The translations under genes were made by a program, and so were the position numbers. This document shows positions 1 through 6,386 of a stretch of 10,441 bases of DNA, piece by piece. Below the pieces are notes generated by a model that worked only from the letters and a program-made list of their open reading frames with translations, searched no databases and had not been told where the DNA came from. Source of the stretch: an uncultured Lachnospiraceae bacterium (GTDB lineage: Bacteria > Bacillota > Clostridia > Lachnospirales > Lachnospiraceae); NCBI GenBank assembly GCA_949346185.1, contig CASGVX010000052.1:1-10441 (forward strand), read 5' to 3'. Numbering within the stretch: the stretch's first letter is position 1; every line of letters begins with the position of its first letter.

Positions 1-1330
1 GGGACTTCGCCAACATATATGCGATGCTTGAAGAAAAGAATGTGATGTTTGTCTCGATCAAGGAAAATATTGACACCGCCACCCCCATTGGCAAAGCCAT
101 GATGTATGTTACGATGGTATTTGCTCAGATGGAGCGTGAAACCATAGCGGCCAGAGTGACCGACAATATGATAGGTCTCGCAAAGAAAGGTTTCTGGACG
201 GGAGGAAATCCGCCATACGGATACCGCAGAGAGAAGATAGAGAGCAATGGGAAAAAGCACGTCACAATCGTGCCGGTACCAGAAGAGGCGGAGTATGTGG
301 AGTGGATCTTCGACACCTTCCTACAGAATAACTATTCTCTGCAGGGAATGGAGACCGCATTCCGAAAGAAAGGAATTAAGACGGTCAATGGCGCATTCTT
401 TTCTACAACGCAACTTCACAAGATACTTACAATGCCTTACTGCGTACCAGCAACACCAGAGGTCTGGGACTTCTATTCAAACCTCGGATGCCAGATGGCG
501 GACGAACGGGATTCTTGGAATGGGGAAAATGGTGTTATGATATACGGACGCTCCACAGAGAAGAATAAAAAACACCAAATTCAACCGCATGATCAATGGA
601 TCGTCTGCTCCGGGAAACATACTCCGTTTATATCTGCAGAAAAGTGGCTTGCTGTGCAAGAGAGATTCCGGCAGAATACCTTTAATAAAAAACAAAAATA
701 CGACATTCCGCTACTCAAAGGAACTCTACGCTGTGCGAAATGCGGCGGTTTGATGCAAGTGTCACGAAAAAAACTTGTCCATGGTGTTACAAGCCACTAT
801 TACTGTTTAAAAAGAATGCGCCAAGGCGTGGATGCTTGCGATATGCGAATGATTAAGTGTAATATCCTTGACAGCCAAGTCCTTGACATATTCAGGCAGA
901 TAGAAGCTGATCCCGGTATCATTCTTAAGTATGCAGGTATTGAGGAGGCGCAGGATGACGATGCGATTCTGAAGGAGATGGAACGCCGTGCCAATAACCT
1001 ACGAACGAAGATTGAGCGGTTGACAGAAACCTTGTCCGACTCAGAAGGCTCGACTGCTGCAAAGTATATTGTCGCTCAGATCGAGAAAGAGGATCTGGAC
1101 TTGGAAGCTTTGAATCGTGAAATCGAAATTGCAAAGGCCGAAGCTCGCAAGAATAAGAACGCAGCGAAAACAACGGAAAGCAGAACTGCCGAAATAGCAA
1201 GGCTTATGAGCGGATTGGACGGTTTCTCCGCTACAGAACGAAATGAAATCGTCCGGGAAGTGGTTCAGGAGTGTACTTGGGATGGGGAGACTCTTTTTTT
1301 AAGGCTTTAATCTTCCCTTTTTTATTATGT
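1..1330 (+). mobile_element. Right end of an integrated element carried by the serine recombinase
   Basis: Everything up to about the recombinase stop is inferred to belong to an integrated element. The recombinase is its outermost gene, and the next bases encode the interior of an unrelated chromosomal gene (prepilin peptidase) that lacks its 5' half. Large serine recombinase genes typically lie next to one attachment site. The exact boundary cannot be fixed without the other junction; the estimate of about 1311-1345 rests on where peptidase-like sequence starts to read well. Confidence 0.7.
3..1310 (+). CDS. Large serine recombinase (site-specific integrase), 5' end beyond the window
   Basis: This is the C-terminal part of a large serine recombinase, the enzyme class that integrates and excises phages and conjugative or mobilizable elements. 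The frame is open from base 3 (DFANIYAMLEE), so the ATG at 24 is internal and the catalytic serine lies off the left edge. Visible first is the end of the resolvase fold with its long helix (PIGKAMMYVTMVFAQMERE, about nt 87-143). Next comes the 'recombinase' DNA-binding domain (GFWTGGNPPYGYRR onward). A zinc ribbon follows with Cys codons at 732, 741, 804 and 837. A charged coiled coil (about nt 960-1160) precedes the C-terminal tail. All four zinc ligands and the coiled coil are intact, so nothing visible suggests decay. The stop sits immediately next to a broken prepilin peptidase gene, which places this gene at the very end of its element. Family assignment is very secure; the type of element (phage, ICE or IME) cannot be told from here. 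Confidence 0.95.
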   Translation, partial: DFANIYAMLEEKNVMFVSIKENIDTATPIGKAMMYVTMVFAQMERETIAARVTDNMIGLAKKGFWTGGNPPYGYRREKIESNGKKHVTIVPVPEEAEYVEWIFDTFLQNNYSLQGMETAFRKKGIKTVNGAFFSTTQLHKILTMPYCVPATPEVWDFYSNLGCQMADERDSWNGENGVMIYGRSTEKNKKHQIQPHDQWIVCSGKHTPFISAEKWLAVQERFRQNTFNKKQKYDIPLLKGTLRCAKCGGLMQVSRKKLVHGVTSHYYCLKRMRQGVDACDMRMIKCNILDSQVLDIFRQIEADPGIILKYAGIEEAQDDDAILKEMERRANNLRTKIERLTETLSDSEGSTAAKYIVAQIEKEDLDLEALNREIEIAKAEARKNKNAAKTTESRTAEIARLMSGLDGFSATERNEIVREVVQECTWDGETLFLRL

Positions 1331-1350
1331 GGGGTCTCTTGCCTTTTTCT
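1305..1350. other. Probable attachment-site junction (attL or attR) inside the prepilin peptidase gene
   Basis: This is the transition between element and target gene. Recombinase coding ends with TAA at 1308-1310. The same reading frame then runs on without another stop into GSLAFFLAMHRISGGQIGVGD, recognisable peptidase sequence from about 1340. Attachment sites of large serine recombinases are short (about 50 bp) and share only a two-base crossover core, so no long direct repeat is expected. The core dinucleotide cannot be chosen from one junction. Confidence 0.45.
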
Positions 1351-1583
1351 TGGCGATGCATAGGATCTCTGGCGGACAGATTGGAGTGGGGGATGCCTTT
1401 CTTTTTGGCATGACGGGAGCCGGCTTGGGATGGAAGGGGAATTGCATATTGGTCTATGTCACATTTTTCTTGACATTTGTGGTGGCGCTACCGCTGGTTG
1501 TGCTGAAAAAGAGAGGGAGAAAATACGAGATGCCATTGTCTCCCTTTGTGCTTGCGGCATATTTATTTGTGGCATTTGGATAG
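1329..1583 (+). pseudogene. Prepilin peptidase (A24/TadV-CpaA type), 5'-truncated by the element
   Basis: The readable product is the C-terminal half of an aspartic prepilin peptidase, the membrane enzyme that trims and sometimes methylates type IV and Tad pilins. The motif SGGQIGVGD contains the second catalytic aspartate (GxGD, Asp codon 1392-1394). Two hydrophobic helices follow (about 1433-1500 and 1540-1580) and then the stop. The family needs about 150-170 or more residues, with a first catalytic Asp in an N-terminal cytoplasmic loop; here only about 84-90 residues exist and the first Asp is absent. The GTG at 1329 is simply the first start-like codon of the frame and has no ribosome site before it, so independent translation is unlikely. 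The missing half should lie beyond the other end of the element, and excision would rejoin the gene. It precedes a TadE-like gene by 42 bp, consistent with a pilus operon. Confidence 0.8.
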
Positions 1584-1625
1584 CGGCTATCGGCTGAAGG
1601 CGATGGTTTGGTTTCTGGGAGGTGA

Positions 1626-2048
1626 ATGATGAGGACAAATCGGGGAAAGGGAAAACTTTGGCGTCAGGGAAGTTTTACAGTGGAGGCATCTTTCATAGTG
1701 CCGATTCTGCTGGGGATTATATTTGTGATTCTGTATTTGTTATTTCTTTTTCATGACAGGATTGTAGTGCAGGCAAACGGTTGCGAGGCGCTGTACTCCA
1801 TGGCAGAGGAATCGCTTTCGGCAAATAATGTTTCTATGAGGGCGAAAGTGGAGGATGGGCTGTGGGTTGTACGAGTGAAAAAGGCAAGCGTGTCAAAGAC
1901 GCACAAGTCAATCAAGGGAACCGTGGAGGCGCAGGCTATGTGGAACATACCTGTAATGACATTTTTTTTGAATGAAATGCAGAAAATATCTTGGTCAAGG
2001 GAGATTTCTTGCGCACACCCTGAGGAGGTGATGAGATGGAAGAAGTGA
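1626..2048 (+). CDS. TadE-like pseudopilin of a Tad/Flp pilus locus
   Basis: A small protein of 140 residues built like a TadE pseudopilin. A short basic leader (R3, R6, K8, K10, R13) is followed by GSFTVEASFIVP and one hydrophobic helix (about residues 23-44), then an extracytoplasmic domain. Gly15-Ser16 with Glu20 at +5 matches the prepilin peptidase recognition pattern, so this is a predicted substrate of the enzyme encoded just upstream, which is broken here. GGGAGGTG at 1617-1624 is the ribosome site. Two ATGs are in tandem (1626 and 1629), and the second has the better spacing, so the true protein may be one residue shorter. The gene overlaps the next one by 13 bp, indicating a shared transcript. 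The rest of the sequence after the helix is not conserved enough for me to assign a finer subfamily (TadE versus TadF). Confidence 0.82.
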   Translation: MMRTNRGKGKLWRQGSFTVEASFIVPILLGIIFVILYLLFLFHDRIVVQANGCEALYSMAEESLSANNVSMRAKVEDGLWVVRVKKASVSKTHKSIKGTVEAQAMWNIPVMTFFLNEMQKISWSREISCAHPEEVMRWKK

Positions 2049-3001
2049 TGGCAGGGGAAGGCGTTTTATTGCAGGTGGATATTGAATTGGCAGAAAAGTC
2101 CCGGCTGCCCTGGAATATGATGGAACACAATAGGATATCGGAACTTTTGCCTTTTCAGTATTATTATCTGGATGACAAGGTTTGCTTTCGATATGACACG
2201 GCAGGCCTGCAGTCGATTACAGAATATTTTGAGAGGAAGAAGGGGGGGTTTGATGCATTATATTTTCTCTGTTCAGAGGTGATTGGAATTGTTGAGAGGG
2301 GAGAGGAGTATCTTCTCAAATCTGAAGAATATCGCATGGTGCCGGAACATATTTTTTGGAATCGTGTGGAGAGGAGGATGGGTCTTTGCTATCTTCCGGG
2401 AAATCAGGGAGATTTGAAACGGGATTATACAGCATTGGTGGAATATTTGATGCAGCACGCAGACCATGGGGACGAGCGGGCGGTAAAGTTTATTTATGGG
2501 CTGTATGACAGGCTGACATCGGACTGTTTTTCTCTAGAAGGGCTAGATAGATATTTTTCTGATTATGAGGAACAATTGCCGGAGCAAGAGAGAAAGAGAG
2601 AGCCTGCGTCAGGCAATGCAGCGACACCAAAGACAGAGTATTATCTGGTTTATTGCGGTGCTTTGTGGAGAAATATGTCTTTCAGGCGGGAGGGAATGGA
2701 CGAATACCCGCTGCCCCGGAAAGAGAAGGTGCTGGTAGGCAGGGATGGGACGGGGGATGTGGTGATTCCCTTTCCGGAAGTCAGCAGGCAGCAGGCAGTG
2801 ATTTATCAGGAAAATCGCCAGTTTTTTCTGATGGATCAAGATTCTACAAACGGAACCTTTCTGAATGGGAAGATGGTTTCTGGCAAGGAGAGGATTCTCT
2901 GCCAAGAGGGGGATACCATTGGATTTGCCAACCATTCCTTTCGGCTGGCTTGTAGAAATATCAGTAAAAAGTCACAGGTTCTTCCCGATACTCTGCCTTG
3001 A
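2036..3001 (+). CDS. DUF6382 and FHA domain protein linked to the pilus operon
   Basis: A 321-residue cytoplasmic protein with no signal peptide. The N-terminal part, about residues 1-175, resembles the DUF6382 region found before FHA domains in clostridial Tad loci; this match is from memory of the pattern. A charged linker rich in Glu, Lys and Pro follows (about 180-205). The FHA domain spans about residues 228-300. Its phosphothreonine-binding signature is complete: Gly235-Arg236, Ser250 in EVSRQQA, and Asn272-Gly273 in DSTNGTFLNG. It should therefore bind phospho-Thr peptides and act as a signalling adaptor for pilus assembly or secretion; the partner kinase is not in the window. The start at 2036 is chosen because GAGGAGGTG (2022-2030) lies at a good distance; the ATG at 2031 is out of frame. 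It overlaps tadE-like upstream by 13 bp and the opposing lipoprotein gene downstream by 41 bp. Confidence 0.87.
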   Translation: MEEVMAGEGVLLQVDIELAEKSRLPWNMMEHNRISELLPFQYYYLDDKVCFRYDTAGLQSITEYFERKKGGFDALYFLCSEVIGIVERGEEYLLKSEEYRMVPEHIFWNRVERRMGLCYLPGNQGDLKRDYTALVEYLMQHADHGDERAVKFIYGLYDRLTSDCFSLEGLDRYFSDYEEQLPEQERKREPASGNAATPKTEYYLVYCGALWRNMSFRREGMDEYPLPRKEKVLVGRDGTGDVVIPFPEVSRQQAVIYQENRQFFLMDQDSTNGTFLNGKMVSGKERILCQEGDTIGFANHSFRLACRNISKKSQVLPDTLP

Positions 3002-3386
3002 TGACGATGTAGGGATAACTGGGCTGGTCTGATACTTTTTGGTCTTTTTTGGGGCCAAATAGTTCCGTATCCAGAACCAGGGTATCTTTCGCCTGATAAA
3101 AATCGTTGATTTTGATGCTGTAACCTCCGCTCTTCTGTTTTCCGTAGCCTCTGACGATATAGAGGCAGGAATTTTCCGAATAGGTGAGTTCAAAGGTCTT
3201 TTTCTTTCGATCGTTAATGAGTTTTTTTAACTCTTGGGGCACATCGCTTCCGGCTACCAGGGTATATTCCAGTTTTCCTATTTTTTCTGGGCGGGTCTCC
3301 CTTTCGCATCCCGCAAGAAAGAGGCAAAGACATAATATGAAGCAGATAGTCATTCTGGTAATCAAATGGCGGGATAATTTGTACAT
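2961..3386 (-). CDS. Lipoprotein with a PrcB C-terminal-like domain
   Basis: A 141-residue secreted lipoprotein on the minus strand. The N-terminus has a basic n-region, a hydrophobic stretch (about 13-25) and a lipobox LAGC with Cys27 as the predicted lipid-modified residue. The C-terminal part, about residues 72-138 (LYIVRGYGKQKSGGYSIKI and the following beta strands), resembles the PrcB C-terminal fold named after a Treponema protease-complex subunit; in most bacteria its role is unknown. The start at 3386 is chosen because AATGGAGGAG sits four bases before it on the minus strand. The longer frame starting at 3437 would run through that ribosome site and put 17 extra residues before the signal peptide. 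It converges on the FHA gene with a 41-bp coding overlap and diverges from glgP. No function in pilus biology is shown by the sequence. Confidence 0.82.
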   Translation of the reverse strand: MYKLSRHLITRMTICFILCLCLFLAGCERETRPEKIGKLEYTLVAGSDVPQELKKLINDRKKKTFELTYSENSCLYIVRGYGKQKSGGYSIKINDFYQAKDTLVLDTELFGPKKDQKVSDQPSYPYIVIKAEYREEPVTFY

Positions 3387-3470
3387 GAAACTCCTCCATT
3401 TCAGCTTAATCTGCGTCTGGCAGCGATACGTGCTCATGCGATTAACAGATTAAGACACCAATTTTAATTC

Positions 3471-3494
3471 ATTTGCTATATTTTATGAGCAAAT
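3471..3494. repeat. Inverted repeat ATTTGCT-N10-AGCAAAT, operator-like (distal copy)
   Basis: A perfect 7-bp inverted repeat around a 10-base AT-rich spacer in the divergent region between the lipoprotein gene and glgP. A second pair of the same half-sites (TTTGCT / AGCAAA) lies 62-63 bp downstream. The symmetry and repetition suggest a dimeric regulator's binding sites. No regulator is identified. Confidence 0.45.
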
Positions 3495-3533
3495 AGTACA
3501 AAAATATGCCATATTTTTTCCAAATCTGTGTAG

Positions 3534-3556
3534 TTTGCTGAAAGTGAGGGAGCAAA
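3534..3556. repeat. Inverted repeat TTTGCT-N11-AGCAAA, operator-like (promoter-proximal copy)
   Basis: The second copy of the half-site pair found at 3471-3494, with 6-bp arms and an 11-base spacer. It directly abuts the -35 box of the glgP promoter (3557-3562), so a bound protein would be placed to affect glgP transcription. This is inference from position; the two copies are about six helical turns apart. Confidence 0.45.
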
Positions 3557-3585
3557 TTGCATTTTAAAATGTGGTGTTATATAAT
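3557..3585 (+). promoter_or_regulatory. Sigma-A-type promoter of glgP
   Basis: TTGCAT (3557-3562) and TATAAT (3580-3585) are separated by exactly 17 bases. The -10 hexamer is perfect, with transcription predicted to start near 3592. That gives a leader of about 66 nt before the glgP ATG at 3658. Confidence 0.85.
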
Positions 3586-3594
3586 GGACATAAT

Positions 3595-3612
3595 GTTACT
3601 GTGAATAGTAAC
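3595..3612 (+). repeat. Palindrome GTTACT-N6-AGTAAC at the glgP transcript start; member of a dispersed repeat
   Basis: Perfect 6-bp arms around GTGAAT, lying at about +4 to +21 of the predicted glgP transcript. It could form a 5' RNA hairpin or serve as a DNA operator. Its right part, CTGTGAATAGTAAC, recurs exactly (inverted) at 10388-10401 and approximately at 8076-8089 and 6192-6211, so it is better described as one copy of a dispersed element. Confidence 0.6.
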
Positions 3613-3657
3613 GACATGACACTTTTTATTACGGAGACAATGGGAGGAGAACATTGT

Positions 3658-6126
3658 ATGAAAGAGCTCAATAAAGACGAATTTAAGAAAGAAGTGGAAG
3701 ATTACGTCAAGGTATTGTTTCGCAAGTCTGTAAAGGAAGCAGATAATCAGCAGCTTTTCCAGGCTGTTGCTTACGCTGTGAAGGATTTTGTGGTGGATCA
3801 GTGGATGGCTACTCACAAGACTTATGAGGAGAAAGATGTCAAGACGGTGTATTATCTGTCTATGGAGTTTCTGATGGGGCGCGCCTTGGGAAATATTATC
3901 ATTAACTTAAAGGGCAATCAGGCAATTAAGGATGCCGTTGAAGAGTTGGGGCTGGATTTGGATGTCATTGAGGATCAGGAGCCGGATGCCGCACTGGGTA
4001 ACGGCGGATTGGGTCGTCTGGCTGCATGTTTTCTGGATTCTCTTTCCACGTTGGGATATGCTGCTTATGGATGCGGCATTCGCTACAAGTATGGCATGTT
4101 CAAGCAGGTAATTGAGAATGGCTATCAGGTAGAGAGGCCGGATAATTGGTTAAAATATGGCAATCCCTTTGAGATGAAGCGTCCGGAATATGCACAAGAG
4201 GTGAAATTTGGGGGCTATGTGGCAATCCACAGAGACGAGGCCACTGGACGCAACAAGTTCGTCCAGGAAGGATATCAGTCTGTGATGGCTGTGCCCTATG
4301 ATCTTCCGGTAGTTGGATACAATAACAATGTTGTCAATACCCTTCGTATCTGGGATGCAGAGGCCGTGGATACCTTTAACTTGGATTCTTTTGATAAAGG
4401 TGACTATCAGAAGGCTGTGGAGCAGCAGAATCTGGCTAGGACGATTTGCGAGGTGCTCTATCCTAATGATAATCACATGGCAGGGAAAGAACTTCGCCTG
4501 AAGCAGCAGTATTTCTTCGTATCAGCCAGTGTTCAGCGTGCGATTGCAAAATACATGGAGAAGCATGACGATATTCGCAGGATTTATGAAAAAGTATGTT
4601 TTCAGCTGAATGACACCCATCCTACGGTTACCGTTGCAGAGCTGATGCGCATTCTGGTGGATGAGTACGGCATTGAGTGGGATGAGGCATGGCGCATTAC
4701 CAATAAGACATGTGCGTATACAAACCATACAATCATGTCGGAAGCCTTGGAGAAATGGCCGCTGGAATTGTTCTCCAGACTCCTTCCCCGCATTTATCAG
4801 ATTATTGAGGAGATTAATCGTCGCTTTATCTTGGATATCCAGAGGATGTACCCGGATGATTATAGCAAGGTAGAGCGCATGGCAATTATATACGACGGAC
4901 AGGTGAAAATGGCGCATCTGGCTATCGCTGCGGGATTTTCAGTGAATGGCGTTGCCAGACTGCATACCGAGATTTTGAAGAATCAGGAATTGAAGGACTT
5001 CTATCAGATGATGCCTGAGAAGTTCAACAATAAGACCAATGGCATTACCCAGCGTCGTTTCCTCCTTCATGGAAATCCGCTGCTGGCAGACTGGGTGACA
5101 AAGAAAATCGGAAATGAGTGGATTACCAGCCTGAAACATATTGACGAACTGTCTGTCTATGCCAATGATGAGTTGTGCCGCAAGGAATTTATGAATATCA
5201 AATATCAGAATAAAGTCCGTCTGGCAAAATATATCAAGGAGCATAATGGCGTGGAAGTGAATCCCCGCTCTATCTTCGATGTGCAGGTAAAGAGGCTTCA
5301 TGAGTATAAGCGTCAGCTGCTGAATATTCTTCATATCATGTATCTGTATAATGAGTTGAAGAAGAATCCTGACATGGATTTCTATCCCCGCACGTTTATC
5401 TTCGGCGCCAAGGCATCCGCTGGCTACCATAGAGCCAAGGCTATCATTAAGTTGATTACCAGCGTGGGAGATGTGGTCAATAACGACAAGTCCATTGGCG
5501 ATAAGATTAAGGTAGTATTCATTGAGAACTATCGGGTGTCTAATGCTGAACTGATATTTGCGGCGGCAGATGTGTCAGAGCAGATTTCTACTGCCAGCAA
5601 GGAGGCTTCGGGAACGGGCAATATGAAGTTCATGCTGAATGGCGCAGTTACGCTGGGTACGATGGATGGGGCAAATGTGGAGATAGTGGAAGAGGTTGGC
5701 GAGGAGAATGCATTTATCTTTGGCCTTTCTTCCGATGAAGTCATTGCCTATGAGCATAATAATCAGTATAACCCCAGGGAGATTTATAATACGGATTCAG
5801 AGGTGCGCGCCGTATTGACTCAGCTGGTGGATGGCACATATGCACCGGGCAATCCGGAGGAGTTCCGGGATATTTATAATTCTCTGCTGGATGGGCAGGG
5901 TGGTCGTCCGGACATATACTTCATATTGAAGGATTTCCGCTCTTATGCAGAGGCGCAAAAGAGAGTGGAAGAGGCATACAAGGATACGGAGAGATGGTCA
6001 AAGATGGCCATGCTGAATGTTGCCAAGGTAGGAAAATTCTCTTCTGACCGTACGATAGAGGAATATGCAAAGGAAATTTGGAATCTGGAAAAGGTTGCAG
6101 TGGAGTTGCCAGAGGGGGAAGAATAG
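3658..6126 (+). CDS. glgP: Glycogen (alpha-1,4-glucan) phosphorylase, GT35
   Basis: Cytoplasmic PLP-dependent enzyme that releases glucose-1-phosphate from glycogen or maltodextrin using phosphate. The protein has 822 residues, normal for the family. Family blocks visible in order are LSMEFLMGRAL (about residues 66-76), ALGNGGLGRLAACFLDS (112-128), QLNDTHPTV (about 318-326), VKRLHEYKRQ (544-553), KASAGYHRAK (about 585) and EASGTGNMKFMLNGA (649-663). Lys657 is the expected PLP Schiff-base residue. The start is set at 3658 because GGGAGGAG (3642-3649) lies eight bases before it. The open frame extends to 3571, but that segment contains the promoter and predicted transcription start, so those extra 29 codons are not real. 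It is monocistronic here, with no glycogen synthase or branching enzyme beside it. Its own promoter and operator-like repeats suggest individual control. No missing key residues were seen. Confidence 0.97.
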   Translation: MKELNKDEFKKEVEDYVKVLFRKSVKEADNQQLFQAVAYAVKDFVVDQWMATHKTYEEKDVKTVYYLSMEFLMGRALGNIIINLKGNQAIKDAVEELGLDLDVIEDQEPDAALGNGGLGRLAACFLDSLSTLGYAAYGCGIRYKYGMFKQVIENGYQVERPDNWLKYGNPFEMKRPEYAQEVKFGGYVAIHRDEATGRNKFVQEGYQSVMAVPYDLPVVGYNNNVVNTLRIWDAEAVDTFNLDSFDKGDYQKAVEQQNLARTICEVLYPNDNHMAGKELRLKQQYFFVSASVQRAIAKYMEKHDDIRRIYEKVCFQLNDTHPTVTVAELMRILVDEYGIEWDEAWRITNKTCAYTNHTIMSEALEKWPLELFSRLLPRIYQIIEEINRRFILDIQRMYPDDYSKVERMAIIYDGQVKMAHLAIAAGFSVNGVARLHTEILKNQELKDFYQMMPEKFNNKTNGITQRRFLLHGNPLLADWVTKKIGNEWITSLKHIDELSVYANDELCRKEFMNIKYQNKVRLAKYIKEHNGVEVNPRSIFDVQVKRLHEYKRQLLNILHIMYLYNELKKNPDMDFYPRTFIFGAKASAGYHRAKAIIKLITSVGDVVNNDKSIGDKIKVVFIENYRVSNAELIFAAADVSEQISTASKEASGTGNMKFMLNGAVTLGTMDGANVEIVEEVGEENAFIFGLSSDEVIAYEHNNQYNPREIYNTDSEVRAVLTQLVDGTYAPGNPEEFRDIYNSLLDGQGGRPDIYFILKDFRSYAEAQKRVEEAYKDTERWSKMAMLNVAKVGKFSSDRTIEEYAKEIWNLEKVAVELPEGEE

Positions 6127-6135
6127 GCATCTTGT

Positions 6136-6155
6136 AACCGCTGTTCGCAGCGGTT
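6136..6155 (+). terminator. Perfect 8-bp hairpin with UUCG loop after glgP (terminator-like, no U-tract)
   Basis: AACCGCTG and CAGCGGTT flank a TTCG loop, starting 9 bases after the glgP stop. It is very stable, but no run of T follows, so it may stabilise the 3' end or act as a processing or Rho-related element rather than a classical intrinsic terminator. Confidence 0.45.
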
Positions 6156-6174
6156 CATGCTGTTGGACAGAGAG

Positions 6175-6211
6175 CTATTCACAGAGGGTAAGAATGATGG
6201 TGAATGGTAAC
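6175..6211. repeat. Degenerate copy of the GTGAATAGTAAC repeat with an inverted partner
   Basis: CTATTCACAG (6175-6184) is the reverse complement of the first ten bases of the repeat core, and GTGAATGGTAAC (6200-6211) matches the forward core at 11 of 12 positions. The two face each other, allowing an imperfect 8-bp stem between 6175-6182 and 6200-6207. This lies in the gap between glgP and sppA. Confidence 0.45.
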
Positions 6212-6235
6212 GTGTTGCAGACATTATAGGAAAAT

Positions 6236-6272
6236 GGGAACGACAGGGAAGAAATTCTCTGTCGTTCTCTTA
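6236..6272 (+). terminator. Long hairpin with GAAA loop, probable transcription terminator of glgP
   Basis: Bases 6236-6250 pair with 6255-6269 to give a 15-bp stem including two G-U pairs, closed by a GAAA tetraloop (6251-6254). The core is GAACGACAG pairing with CTGTCGTTC. It is followed only by TTTAATC-like bases, so the U-tract is weak. It separates glgP from sppA. No clear sppA promoter was found in 6273-6386, although short reiterations of GCATTGT occur at about 6328-6347. Confidence 0.5.
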
Positions 6273-6386
6273 ATCAGGGAGCAAAAAGAGCGATGGCTTA
6301 TGTTCGGTGCATGGCGCCGTTGAGGGTGGCATTGTTGCATTGTGGCATTTCGTGCCCTGAGTAAAGCGAAAGGAATGAATATTATT

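Noticed and set aside
2653..2955. 100-codon plus-strand frame inside the FHA gene
   Set aside because: It is a shadow of the FHA coding frame, which has the domain signature and a good ribosome site; no independent start signal is present.
3387..3437. 17-residue upstream extension of the lipoprotein gene (start at 3437, minus strand)
   Set aside because: It would run through the clear GGAGGAG before the ATG at 3386 and would disrupt the position of the signal peptide.
3571..3657. N-terminal extension of glgP from a GTG at 3571
   Set aside because: The segment overlaps the -10 box and predicted transcription start, lacks a ribosome site, and the ATG at 3658 has a strong GGGAGGAG at eight bases.
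4939..5430. 163-codon minus-strand frame opposite glgP
   Set aside because: It lies entirely within highly conserved glgP coding sequence, has no ribosome site and no protein-like pattern; antisense open frames are common in such genes.
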